Position numbers and translations under genes: made by a program
NCBI GenBank assembly: GCA_934255545.1
Contig: CAKQOE010000024.1
Location: 1 to 37,416 of the forward strand
From: an uncultured Clostridia bacterium
GTDB lineage: Bacteria > Bacillota > Clostridia > Peptostreptococcales > Anaerovoracaceae
Length of the DNA: 37,416 bases
Reading direction: 5' to 3'
Notes under the pieces: model-generated
Databases searched by the model: none
Told to the model about the DNA's origin: nothing
Seen by the model: only the letters and a program-made list of their open reading frames with translations
Part shown: positions 15,469 to 23,749 of the stretch, piece by piece
Layout: the number at the start of each line of letters is the position of its first letter
Numbering within the stretch: position 1 is the first letter of the stretch

Positions 15469-15786
15469 GTATACGTTTTTGTAAGTACAGAATGCGGAAT
15501 TGCTGATGAACATACGGAACACTCCGCGGTCGCAGAATGGGACGCTGCATTCCGTTCGGTTCACGGAGCTTTTTGTTAAAAATAACTCGCGGCAGAGAAT
15601 GAATTTTCCTTCGGAAAATTCAACCATTGTAAGCGCTTGCGCGCGTTCCGCTCAAACATATTTTTAACGTATAGGCTCTGTTCACCTCACGGGCAGCATC
15701 ACCATTCTGCTCCGACGCTCCGCTTATCCATATGTTCATCAGCTCTGCAGCATCTTTGCAATAACAATAGTTACAGAAAAGTATAC
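15469..15786 (-). mobile_element. MITE-like element, copy 2
   Basis: About 318 bp, related to 1941-2339 in reverse orientation. The ends are GTATAC-(G)-TTTTTGTAA (15469) and TTACAGAAAAGTATAC (15771-15786). The next shared blocks are GCTGATGAACATA and its inverted partner TATGTTCATCAGC, then GCAGAATGG and CCATTCTGC. The core at about 15585-15662 (AATAACTCGCGGCAG .. CGCGCGTTCCGCTCAAACAT) is the reverse complement of the core in copy 1. The 82-bp hairpin module is absent. It fills the gap between the convergent hydrolase and thioesterase genes. Confidence 0.75.
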
Positions 15787-15795
15787 GATCTTGTA

Positions 15796-16263
15796 CTAGA
15801 CGATAATAGGATTAGGATCAGGCGGCAGGAGACGTGTAGTGTTTGTAGTGGCTACTGCCATGAGCCATCCTTCAGGGTCGTATACTTCAGCTGTCGCTAC
15901 GACAACGCGGCGTCCTATGCTGATCACCTTTGCCTTTACTGTAACGTATTCTGATTTTTCAGGTACGGCGCGTATAAAATTTACATTTATATCTACTGTT
16001 CCTACAGGATCGCAGTCAACAGCGGCCCATGAGAGAGCGCCTGCTGTAGCGTCTATGTAGTAGCAGATCATGCCGCCCTGTAAGTTTCCGAACGGATTTC
16101 TCTGCCACGGCTTTATGTAGTATTTGAGTATGAGCTCGTCATTGTCGTTATAGTCAACGAACTCCATCTTATATATAGGAGCGCCGGCCTTTTCATTTAT
16201 CTCGGCGTCGCGGTCTGTTATCTCTATAAGCTTCTGCTTGCGCTGTTCATGCGTCCATCTCAT
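15796..16263 (-). CDS. Hotdog-fold thioesterase (PaaI/DUF4442-like)
   Basis: 155 residues. The hotdog helix region GNLQGGMICYYIDATAGALSWAA (about 60-82) is characteristic of PaaI-type acyl-CoA thioesterases, with the GG-x-D/A layout, followed by strand VDINVNFIRAV. Likely hydrolyses a short or aromatic acyl-CoA; the substrate is unknown. AGGAGG lies eight bases before the ATG at 16263, which rules out an upstream extension. The stop lies 10 bp from the end of MITE copy 2. Confidence 0.88.
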   Translation of the reverse strand: MRWTHEQRKQKLIEITDRDAEINEKAGAPIYKMEFVDYNDNDELILKYYIKPWQRNPFGNLQGGMICYYIDATAGALSWAAVDCDPVGTVDINVNFIRAVPEKSEYVTVKAKVISIGRRVVVATAEVYDPEGWLMAVATTNTTRLLPPDPNPIIV

Positions 16264-16395
16264 GTTGTGTGCCTCCTGTTTTGTATAAATTTTACGGATA
16301 ATGTCAGTATAATGACATTTTTTACAGCTGTGCCCGCTCGGTGACGAGCGCAGGGTAAAGATCATTAATTGGACTGTTCTGTTTTAAATTTTAAC

Positions 16396-16436
16396 AGAAA
16401 AAAGGCTCTGTATGAATACTTTTTTCATACAGAGCC
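16396..16436 (-). terminator. Intrinsic terminator of the HU gene
   Basis: A 13-bp stem GGCTCTGTATGAA/TTCATACAGAGCC with T-run TTTTTT read on the minus strand. Confidence 0.85.
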
Positions 16437-16465
16437 GCTCATTTGAATGATAGCAGATCGCAGTT

Positions 16466-16756
16466 CTATTCAGCTTCGCTGCTGTTTAATGATTCCTTCA
16501 GATATTTTCCGGGTTTAAAGTAAGGAACGTTAGCTGCAGGGATCGTGATCTCGACCTCAGGTTTTTTAGGGTTCCTGCCGGGACGCGGACCTTTTCGTTT
16601 TACATCAAATGTTCCGAAGCCTACGAGCTGTACCTTTTCGCCGTTGATCAGAGAAGATTCAACACATTCTAAAAAGGCGTTCAGAGCTTTTTCTACGTCT
16701 TTTCTTGGCATGTCAGTCTTTTTTGACATTTCCTGAATGAGAGCTGTTTTGTTCAT
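16466..16756 (-). CDS. hup: HU-family nucleoid DNA-binding protein
   Basis: 96 residues. It has the N-terminal helical dimer domain, GFGTF turn, and the DNA-intercalating arm GRNPKKPEVEITIPA with the proline at its tip. The C-terminal YFKPGKYLKESL is typical. The C-terminus has a short acidic extension. The start MNKTALIQEM is supported by GGAAGGAA upstream; a 12-residue longer reading is not HU-like. Confidence 0.95.
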   Translation of the reverse strand: MNKTALIQEMSKKTDMPRKDVEKALNAFLECVESSLINGEKVQLVGFGTFDVKRKGPRPGRNPKKPEVEITIPAANVPYFKPGKYLKESLNSSEAE

Positions 16757-16905
16757 ATTCTCTGTTCCTTCCAGATAAAAATATATTTCCATGTAACATG
16801 TGATTACAAAATTATTATAGTATATAATAATAATAAAAAAACACTCTAAACGGGTGATGCGGCATTAAAAAAGTATTAATAATCAATGTATACAGGAGAC
16901 AGAAA

Positions 16906-19461
16906 ATGGCCAGGCACAGACAGTACGATCCTTCAGCGCGGTTTATAAGCAGAACCCTGAGGGAAATGATGAAGCATACGTATGACTTTCCGGTAACATT
17001 TATAGGGGCGCCGCCGGGTTACGGTAAGACGGTGCTTACCGGTACGATAAATGACGATGATGATACGTACAGAATAGATCTGCGTTTCAATGATGTAGAT
17101 TATTTCATAAAGCAGTTGAGCGGGATCATGCGAAGCAGATTCAGTGATCTTGCTGATGCGCTGCTGATGATAGATGACTGGAGAAAATGCGGAAGATATG
17201 AATGTGCCGATGAAGAGCTGTACAGGCGTATGGATCATGCGCTTAGAGATGTACGGAATTCAGATGCGCGAATAAGGATCGTAATAGAGGATATGCATGA
17301 GCTGAGAAAAGAAGGCGCCGATGTGGCGTTTATGCTGTGCAGGATAGCGTCTGACTCAGACGGAAGGATACATTTTTTAATAACGTCGCGCATAAGTTAC
17401 TGGAACAGATACAGTGCGGATGTAGTAAAAGGGGATGTATACCTTGTCATACCGGAAATGCTGCTTTTTGACAAAAACGATACAGCTGATTATCTGCGCC
17501 TGTGCGGTATGAAGCCTGACAGGAAGACAGTCTCGCATATCCAGAAAAAGACAGAAGGCTGGGTGATGCTGATGACGATATTTGTAAACGGATATATCAG
17601 TAAAGGCGAGCATTACGCAGATATCAACATGGATGATTATATACAGAATCTGGGTATCATAGACGAAATAAAAGATCTGGTGGATCTTGCAAAGCAGATA
17701 TGCATAATGGACTCATTTACGATAAGCCAGGCGGAGCGCTTTACGGGCCGCGGAGACGCGGCGGATATGATACGGCGCATGCGTCTTTATAATATGTATA
17801 TAATGTATGATCCAAAGGAGGATTCATTCAGATTTATTACGCCTTACAGAGAATATCTGCTTAAAAGTATAAATGCAGACGGATGCAGCGGCCGGCCGCT
17901 GACGGCTGATATGAAAAAAGAGACTGAGAAGTCTATGAATGAAAGATTAAGAACTGTGGGCGATATAATGCTGGAGGACGGCGAGTTCGTAAAAGCTGCT
18001 GATTATTATTACAGAGCCAAAGAGTTCGAGCTCATGATGGCTGCTATAGAGCGAGGCCGGCATATAGGGCGCGATGAAGAAAAGCGCAGAAATTATATAA
18101 AATATTATACCGACTGTCCTCGCGAGATAAGAAGCCGTTACCATCTTGCAATGCTGTACCTTGCATGGAGGTTTTTCAATTTTGGAGAGATGAAGCTGTA
18201 CCGCGATGCATCGCTTGAGTTTCTTGAAGATCTGTATTCAGACCAGCGTCTTTCAGAGAAAGAAAAAAATTCACTTTTATGTGATTATTCGATATTTCGC
18301 GCTATGACTGACTTTGATGATCTTGACAAGGTAAGGCAGGATTATGAAAACGCGCTTGCGGTGTTTGACGGAGTAAAAAGGACTGAGCATTCTGTAATAC
18401 CGAGGACATTCGGCTCGACTGCCGTGCTGAAGCTTTTTTACAACAGCGGTTCTCTTGATGACAATATAAGGATGATATATGAGATATCGGATATGGGAAA
18501 GAAGCTCATAGGTACAGGATGGGCCGGTATAAGCTATGAGGCAAAGGCAGAGGCAGCCTTCATGCGCCTTGATCTTGATGTTACAGAGATAATGCTCGAC
18601 TGCGCTGAGCGTGAGTGTTTGGAGTCTCCCGAAAGATCAATGGGCGTGAGGCTGTGCAATGTATTTCTCAGGACGCGCCTTGCTATAGCCAGAGGAGAGT
18701 TTGGTCCGTCGAACGATCCTATGAAGGAGTTTACAGAAAGGGAGAGAGCTATCATTGCGAGTCCGCTTAAGAAGACTGCAGATGTATGCAGAGCATGGAC
18801 GGCTATACAGACAGGAGAAGAAGATCAAGTAGCAGACTGGCTGAAAACAGGCGATTTTTCAGAAGTAGACCTGCTTTACCCTGCGATGCCGTCTATATAC
18901 CTTATGCATATATATGTGCTGTATTCTATGAAAAAATATAATAAGGTCCTCAGTTACGAAGATATGTTTTTCGGAGAAGAACCGCTGACGCAGAACCTAG
19001 TTATAAGAGAAGCCGCTTATCTCATAATGGCCTCGGCATGGGAGCAGATAGGAAAAACGTATAATGCGCGCGAGTCACTGAAAAAGGCTTTTGAGCTGGT
19101 AAGATCTACAGAAAATATGGCATCCGTAGTGTTTTACGGCGGAGATCTTGTCGGACTTATACGTCAGATTCCTGAGGGATTTGAAAAAGAGTCTGAAATG
19201 GCACTTAAAGCCATCGCTGATTATAATGCAAATCGCGAAAAATGCCGTACTGCCATGCACGGAAGCAGATTCAGCGGACTGACGAAGCGAGAGTCTCAGG
19301 TAGCATCATGCGCTGCGTCCGGCATGATAAACAGGGAAATATCAGAAAAACTGGGTATAAGTGAAAATACTGTAAAAACAACTCTGCAGAGGATATTTTC
19401 AAAGCTTGACATAACGTCCCGGAGGCAGCTTCCCGATCAGCTTAAAATGATACAGGAATGA
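16906..19461 (+). CDS. Large MalT-like LuxR-family regulator (STAND ATPase)
   Basis: 851 residues. P-loop GAPPGYGKT at 34-42, Walker B-like DARIRIVIEDMHEL near 125 and ITSR sensor motif near 160 give the MalT/STAND NTPase layout. Residues about 340-780 are helical repeats likely to be TPR-like and to sense a ligand or partner. The C-terminal LuxR helix-turn-helix is LTKRESQVASCAASGMINRE through VKTTLQRIFSKL (about 790-845). AGGAG precedes the ATG. No operon partner is adjacent, so the target cannot be read from context. It is oriented away from the HU gene. Confidence 0.9.
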   Translation: MARHRQYDPSARFISRTLREMMKHTYDFPVTFIGAPPGYGKTVLTGTINDDDDTYRIDLRFNDVDYFIKQLSGIMRSRFSDLADALLMIDDWRKCGRYECADEELYRRMDHALRDVRNSDARIRIVIEDMHELRKEGADVAFMLCRIASDSDGRIHFLITSRISYWNRYSADVVKGDVYLVIPEMLLFDKNDTADYLRLCGMKPDRKTVSHIQKKTEGWVMLMTIFVNGYISKGEHYADINMDDYIQNLGIIDEIKDLVDLAKQICIMDSFTISQAERFTGRGDAADMIRRMRLYNMYIMYDPKEDSFRFITPYREYLLKSINADGCSGRPLTADMKKETEKSMNERLRTVGDIMLEDGEFVKAADYYYRAKEFELMMAAIERGRHIGRDEEKRRNYIKYYTDCPREIRSRYHLAMLYLAWRFFNFGEMKLYRDASLEFLEDLYSDQRLSEKEKNSLLCDYSIFRAMTDFDDLDKVRQDYENALAVFDGVKRTEHSVIPRTFGSTAVLKLFYNSGSLDDNIRMIYEISDMGKKLIGTGWAGISYEAKAEAAFMRLDLDVTEIMLDCAERECLESPERSMGVRLCNVFLRTRLAIARGEFGPSNDPMKEFTERERAIIASPLKKTADVCRAWTAIQTGEEDQVADWLKTGDFSEVDLLYPAMPSIYLMHIYVLYSMKKYNKVLSYEDMFFGEEPLTQNLVIREAAYLIMASAWEQIGKTYNARESLKKAFELVRSTENMASVVFYGGDLVGLIRQIPEGFEKESEMALKAIADYNANREKCRTAMHGSRFSGLTKRESQVASCAASGMINREISEKLGISENTVKTTLQRIFSKLDITSRRQLPDQLKMIQE

Positions 19462-19940
19462 TCGCTTATGATAATACTATGACAGACGTTGTTTGCGATA
19501 ACATATACGATATGATGTATACAAGTTAATGTAATTGTTATTGTAAACTCAACATCTTGATTAAAAATTTTTTCAAAACCTGTATACAAAGCTGTACAAC
19601 GCATGAAATACAGGGCATCAGGAGAGCAATATGGAAAAAATGGAAATTGATATCCTCAAGAAAACATACTATATATTGTGTATAAAAAGTAAAAAATAGA
19701 GCTTGACTAACTAAATATGGGCAAATGAAAAAATAATAATATGGACAATCAGGATGTGTTCTGATAAAATAACCCGTAGAAACAGAGAAAGCTTTGGTTT
19801 GCCGCAATGATAGACAAAGGGAGCGACATCGGCACATACGGTCGAATAAGACCGCAGCGATCGTTTCCTGCAGAAGATCCAGCGGCATTATTTATGCGAT
19901 TTTATCAGTTAAACATTTAAATGGAACGGGGGAGTTCATA
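19462..19940 (+). other. Long nrdD upstream region
   Basis: 479 bases without a convincing gene. It contains an NrdR-box-like site at 19666-19681, a possible -35 TTGACT at 19703-19708 with only weak -10 matches after it, and a short hairpin CGGTC/GACCG at about 19849-19864. A 116-codon reading on the minus strand has no ribosome binding site and no recognisable domain. I see no known riboswitch. Confidence 0.5.
19666..19681. promoter_or_regulatory. NrdR box-like site upstream of nrdD
   Basis: ATACTATATATTGTGT matches the NrdR box consensus (ACACWATATATWGTGT) at 15 of 16 positions. NrdR boxes normally come in pairs about three helical turns apart. I do not see a clear second box, which lowers confidence. 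Confidence 0.5.
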
Positions 19941-22067
19941 ATGAAGGTCATCAAGAGAGACGGCAGAACGGTAGAATTCGACAGGAGCAAGATAGAAAGC
20001 GCTATCAGAAAGGCAAATGCAAATGTCGAGGAGAGTCAGCGCATATCTGATGAAAAGATACGCCAGATCGCTCTTTATATAGAATCAAAACAGCGTCCGA
20101 GACTTCTTGTTGAAGATATCCAGGATATGGTGGAAAACCAGCTGATGGGCGAGAGAAAGTTCGAGCTGGCAAAGCACTATATAAAGTACAGATATTCGAG
20201 AGCGCTTATCAGAAAAGCAAACACTACAGATGAATCGATCCTCAGCCTTATAAAAAACAGCAATAAGGACGTAATGGAAGAAAACTCAAACAAGAACGCT
20301 GTTATGGCGGCTACTCAGCGTGACCTTATTGCAGGCGAGGTATCAAAGGACCTTACGAGAAGGCTCCTTCTGCCTGAAAAGATATCAAAGGCTCATGAAG
20401 AAGGCGCTATACATTTCCACGACGCCGACTACTTCCTGCAGCCTATTTTCAACTGCTGCCTCGTAAATATCGGCGACATGCTTGATAACGGCACTGTCAT
20501 GAACGGCAAGCTCATAGAATCGCCTAAGAGCTTCCAGGTAGCCTGTACAGTCATGACGCAGATAATAGCGTCTGTAGCGAGCAGCCAGTACGGCGGACAG
20601 TCTGTTGATATATCACACCTCGGAAAGTACCTCAGAAAGAGCTACAATAAATTTAAAAAGCAGATAGAAGAAGAGTGCGCAGGTGAGGCTTCAGAAGAAG
20701 TCATAGAAAAGCTGACTCAGCGCCGACTCAGAGACGAGCTCAAGAGCGGTGTTCAGACTATCCAGTATCAGATAAACACTCTGATGACTACTAACGGTCA
20801 GTCTCCTTTCGTTACTATATTCCTGAATCTTCAGGAGGGCGATGAATATATAAAAGAAAACGCTATGATAATCGAAGAGATAATCAGACAGCGTTACGAG
20901 GGCATAAAGAACGAAAAGGGCGTTTATGTAACGCCTGCGTTCCCTAAGCTCATATACGTTCTCGACGAGCATAACTGCCTGAAGGGCGGCAAGTATGATT
21001 ACCTTACGAGGATGGCTGTAAAGTGCTCAGCAAAGCGCATGTATCCTGACTATATCTCAGCAAAGAAAATGCGCGAAAACTACGAGGGCAACGTATTCAG
21101 CTGCATGGGATGCAGGAGCTTCCTTTCTCCGTGGAAGGACGAAAACGGCAATTACAAGTTTGAGGGACGCTTCAACCAGGGTGTTGTCAGCATAAACCTT
21201 CCTCAGATAGCGATACTCGCTGACGGCGATGAGGATAAATTCTGGAAGCTCATGGACGAAAGACTTGAGCTGTGCTATGAAGCCCTCATGTGCAGACACA
21301 ATGCGCTTCTCGGCGTAAAGTCTGATACGAGCCCGGTACACTGGCAGTACGGCGCTATAGCGAGACTCGAAAAGGGCGAAGTCATCGATAAGTACCTTAT
21401 GAACGGATACTCTACTCTGTCACTCGGCTATATCGGCATATACGAGATGACAAAGGTGATGAAGGGCGTAAGCCATACAGATCCTAAGGGAAGAGAGTTC
21501 GCGCTGCGCGTTATGAACTACCTCAACGCAGCATGCAAGAAGTGGAAGGCTGAAACAGGTCTCGGATTCGCGCTCTACGGAACACCTGCAGAATCGCTCT
21601 GCTACCGTTTCGCCCGCATAGACCAGGCGCGTTTCGGAACTATCAAGGACGTTACCGACAAGGGTTATTATACAAACTCATATCACGTAGACGTTCGTGA
21701 AGAAATAGACGCATTCACAAAATTCAAGTTTGAAGCGGATTTCCAGCCGATCTCATCAGGCGGTGCTATCTCTTACGTAGAGGTCCCAAATATGAGAAAC
21801 AATCTGGAAGCGCTCGAAGACGTGGTACAGTTCATATACGACAACATCCAGTACGCGGAGTTTAACACAAAATCAGACTACTGCCACGTATGCGGATATG
21901 ACGGCGAGATCATCATAAACGATGAAGGCGAGTGGGAGTGCCCTAACTGCGGAAACAAGGATCATGACAAGATGAACGTTACGCGCCGTACATGCGGCTA
22001 TCTCGGTGAAAATTTCTGGAATGTCGGCAAGACGAAGGAAATAAAAGCCAGAGTGCTTCATCTGTAA
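19941..22067 (+). CDS. nrdD: Anaerobic ribonucleoside-triphosphate reductase NrdD (class III)
   Basis: 708 residues. It reduces NTPs to dNTPs with a glycyl radical, under strict anoxia. N-terminal ATP-cone (VIKRDGRTVEFDRSKI, residues 3-18) for allosteric control. Two Cys pairs near the C-terminus (CHVCG and CPNCG) bind zinc. Radical glycine in RRTCGYLGENFWN about 25 residues from the end. The start at 19941 is set by GGGGGAG six bases upstream. nrdG follows 169 bp downstream and dut after that. Confidence 0.97.
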   Translation: MKVIKRDGRTVEFDRSKIESAIRKANANVEESQRISDEKIRQIALYIESKQRPRLLVEDIQDMVENQLMGERKFELAKHYIKYRYSRALIRKANTTDESILSLIKNSNKDVMEENSNKNAVMAATQRDLIAGEVSKDLTRRLLLPEKISKAHEEGAIHFHDADYFLQPIFNCCLVNIGDMLDNGTVMNGKLIESPKSFQVACTVMTQIIASVASSQYGGQSVDISHLGKYLRKSYNKFKKQIEEECAGEASEEVIEKLTQRRLRDELKSGVQTIQYQINTLMTTNGQSPFVTIFLNLQEGDEYIKENAMIIEEIIRQRYEGIKNEKGVYVTPAFPKLIYVLDEHNCLKGGKYDYLTRMAVKCSAKRMYPDYISAKKMRENYEGNVFSCMGCRSFLSPWKDENGNYKFEGRFNQGVVSINLPQIAILADGDEDKFWKLMDERLELCYEALMCRHNALLGVKSDTSPVHWQYGAIARLEKGEVIDKYLMNGYSTLSLGYIGIYEMTKVMKGVSHTDPKGREFALRVMNYLNAACKKWKAETGLGFALYGTPAESLCYRFARIDQARFGTIKDVTDKGYYTNSYHVDVREEIDAFTKFKFEADFQPISSGGAISYVEVPNMRNNLEALEDVVQFIYDNIQYAEFNTKSDYCHVCGYDGEIIINDEGEWECPNCGNKDHDKMNVTRRTCGYLGENFWNVGKTKEIKARVLHL

Positions 22068-22112
22068 ATAATAAATAAATGCATCAATGCATAAATAAAT
22101 GCTTAACGGTGC

Positions 22113-22128
22113 GACGCCTCGCGGCGTC
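22113..22128. other. Intercistronic hairpin nrdD-nrdG
   Basis: GACGCC-TCGC-GGCGTC, no T-run. One of the short GC-rich stem-loops scattered between genes in this window. Confidence 0.45.
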
Positions 22129-22144
22129 AGAAGGCTTGTCCTTA

Positions 22145-22172
22145 TTGACAAAACAAGGTAAAATATTAAATT
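22145..22172 (+). promoter_or_regulatory. Candidate promoter of nrdG
   Basis: Perfect -35 TTGACA (22145-22150) and -10 TAAATT with 16 bp spacing (or AAATTA with 17). It would give nrdG-dut an additional internal promoter. Confidence 0.4.
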
Positions 22173-22185
22173 AAGTATAAGATAG

Positions 22186-22216
22186 AAGGGTGAGACGGCA
22201 TGCGCCGCCTCACCTT
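22186..22216 (+). other. Hairpin directly upstream of nrdG
   Basis: GGTGAG-A-CGGC-ATGC-GCCG-C-CTCACC ends 20 bases before the start codon. It is not followed by a T-run. Could influence nrdG translation or mark an mRNA processing end. Confidence 0.4.
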
Positions 22217-22236
22217 AAAAATTTCAGAGGAATATC

Positions 22237-22776
22237 ATGAATTACGCTACAGTTAAAACACATGACATCGCAAACGGTCCGGGCGTGCGTGTGTCTCTTT
22301 ACGTAAGCGGCTGCACGCATCACTGCAAGGGCTGCTTCAATCCGGAAACGTGGGATTTTAATTACGGTCAGCCGTTTGACGAGGCTGTACAGGAAAAGAT
22401 AATAAAGGCGCTGGAGCCTTCTTATATAAAGGGCTTTTCACTGCTCGGAGGAGAGCCGTTCGAGCCGCAGAACAGCGCGGTGCTCGTTCCGTTCCTTAAG
22501 CGACTTAAGGATATATATCCGGAAAAGAGTATATGGTGTTATTCAGGATATGACCTCGAAAAGGATATGCTCACGTACAGGCTCGGTGACGAGCAGGTCA
22601 TCATGGGTATGCTTTCGTGCATCGATGTTCTTGTTGACGGGGAATTCGTTGAGTCAAAAAAGGTGATAGACCTGAGATTCAGAGGTTCTACGAATCAGCG
22701 GATCATAGATGTACAGAAGACGCTTGAGACTGATGATATCGTGTTGTGGGTCGATCCGCATGCGGATGTGAAGTAA
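22237..22776 (+). CDS. nrdG: Anaerobic ribonucleotide reductase activating protein NrdG
   Basis: 179 residues. Radical SAM motif Cys26-x3-Cys30-x2-Cys33 (CTHHCKGC), then LLGGEPF and the GYDLE segment. It cleaves S-adenosylmethionine to generate the glycyl radical on NrdD. The N-terminus MNYATVKTHDIANGPGVRVS is typical. AGAGGAAT precedes the start. Confidence 0.96.
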   Translation: MNYATVKTHDIANGPGVRVSLYVSGCTHHCKGCFNPETWDFNYGQPFDEAVQEKIIKALEPSYIKGFSLLGGEPFEPQNSAVLVPFLKRLKDIYPEKSIWCYSGYDLEKDMLTYRLGDEQVIMGMLSCIDVLVDGEFVESKKVIDLRFRGSTNQRIIDVQKTLETDDIVLWVDPHADVK

Positions 22777-22798
22777 ATAATGAAAGGCTTGTAATATT

Positions 22799-23245
22799 AT
22801 GGAAAAAACAATTGTAAGAATAAAAAAACTCGATGAAAACGCGATAATTCCGAAGTATGGCTCTGAATACGCTGCCGGCGCAGATCTGTATGCGTGCATG
22901 GGCGGCGATACTGTCATACCTGCCGGAAAGACTGTCATGATACACACAGGTGTGGCACTTGAAGTTCCCGTAGGATATGCCGGTCTCGTATACGCAAGAA
23001 GCGGACTGGCAAGCAAGCGCGGACTCGCGCCCGCAAACAAGGTCGGAGTCGTTGACGCTGACTACAGAGGCGAGATTATGGTAGCGCTTCACAATCACTC
23101 GGACGAAGATCAGACTGTAGCAGACAAGGAGAGGATAGCGCAGTTCGTTATAACTCCTGTGCTGGCTGTTGAGTTTGAAGATGTCGAAGAGCTGGAGGAT
23201 ACGGTCCGCGGAGCAGGCGGATTCGGGTCTACAGGGACTAAATAG
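22799..23245 (+). CDS. dut: dUTP diphosphatase (dUTPase)
   Basis: 148 residues, trimeric dUTPase type. All five motifs are present: AGADLYA, ARSGLASK, VGVVDADYRGEIMVAL (catalytic Asp), ERIAQFVI and the C-terminal GAGGFGSTG. It hydrolyses dUTP to dUMP, keeping uracil out of DNA and feeding dTMP synthesis, consistent with its place 22 bp after nrdG. AAAGG precedes the start. Confidence 0.96.
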   Translation: MEKTIVRIKKLDENAIIPKYGSEYAAGADLYACMGGDTVIPAGKTVMIHTGVALEVPVGYAGLVYARSGLASKRGLAPANKVGVVDADYRGEIMVALHNHSDEDQTVADKERIAQFVITPVLAVEFEDVEELEDTVRGAGGFGSTGTK

Positions 23246-23269
23246 AAAATCAGGAAAATAGTTTGTATG

Positions 23270-23298
23270 TTGACTTATAAAGATATTCGACATATAAT
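23270..23298 (+). promoter_or_regulatory. Promoter of the antitoxin RNA
   Basis: TTGACT - 17 bp - TATAAT (23293-23298), a near-consensus sigma-A promoter with no ORF downstream, as expected for a small RNA gene. Confidence 0.75.
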
Positions 23299-23304
23299 GA
23301 ACTT

Positions 23305-23412
23305 AGCAAGACAGCCGAGCAGATAGCTGCGACCTATCTGTCCTGGTGAATTAAAAGAAGTTTATAAGTAAACCGCCTATCGACCAGTGACAGGGCGGTT
23401 TACTTATTTTTT
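23305..23412 (+). ncRNA. Antisense antitoxin RNA of a type I toxin-antitoxin module (RatA-like)
   Basis: Predicted RNA of about 108 nt from the promoter at 23270-23298 to the hairpin-plus-T-run at 23366-23412. It runs convergently into the toxin gene and overlaps the toxin mRNA 3' end, the arrangement of B. subtilis ratA/txpA. It carries AGCCGA, complementary to TCGGCT just before the toxin start codon, a possible extra contact site. Boundaries are inferred. Confidence 0.65.
23366..23412. terminator. Shared terminator of toxin mRNA and antitoxin RNA
   Basis: A 12-bp stem AAGTAAACCGCC/GGCGGTTTACTT, followed on the plus strand by ATTTTTT. On the minus strand the T-run is weaker. The toxin stop codon lies inside the hairpin. 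Confidence 0.8.
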
Positions 23413-23480
23413 GAGTTCACTATGGCTACTATTAACATAGCTACAGAAATTATTATCATAAATTCTTCATATGTACTCAT
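23400..23480 (-). CDS. Holin-like small toxin, TxpA/Hol_Tox type (26 aa)
   Basis: Very short ORF starting MSTYEEFMIIISVAM, with a hydrophobic helix of about 17 residues and the polar end NSKNK. The MSTYE start followed by a single membrane helix is the hallmark of putative holin-like toxins in Firmicutes. AGGAGG (23491-23496) lies 10 bases before the ATG. TCCT upstream can pair with AGGA of the ribosome binding site, and AGCCGA further upstream with TCGGCT after it, so the site is probably masked as in other type I toxin mRNAs. Expected to damage the membrane when the antitoxin RNA is missing. Family assignment is by pattern recognition. Confidence 0.75.
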   Translation of the reverse strand: MSTYEEFMIIISVAMLIVAIVNSKNK

Positions 23481-23557
23481 AAGCCGACCACCTCCTGTAC
23501 AAGACTCAGGACAGTGGTAACGCCCTCTCGGCTGCCCGGTTAAATTCATTAATTGTA

Positions 23558-23586
23558 ATTATATACAGGAATACCATAAATATCAA
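23558..23586 (-). promoter_or_regulatory. Promoter of the toxin gene
   Basis: On the minus strand: TTGATA (23581-23586) - 17 bp - TATAAT (23558-23563). It gives a 5' leader of about 70 nt before the toxin start. Confidence 0.7.
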
Positions 23587-23749
23587 GAAAATAAAACTGT
23601 TGATCGTCTTTATTTATGGAAAAAGTTTCTAAAAAGTTTAAAATTTATTTAAGGAAAAATACATTGTATGATGACGGGTCGGGAGCATATAATTTACGTA
23701 GAAAAGGGATATTTTTAAAGATGCAATTGAGGTATAAGAGGTAATATAT

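Noticed and set aside
19538..19888. 116-residue minus-strand ORF upstream of nrdD
   Set aside because: No ribosome binding site, unusual Phe/Cys/Leu-rich composition without domain, and it lies over the nrdD regulatory region.
19794..19940. N-terminal extension of NrdD
   Set aside because: The ATP-cone begins at MKVIKRDG, directly after a strong ribosome binding site.
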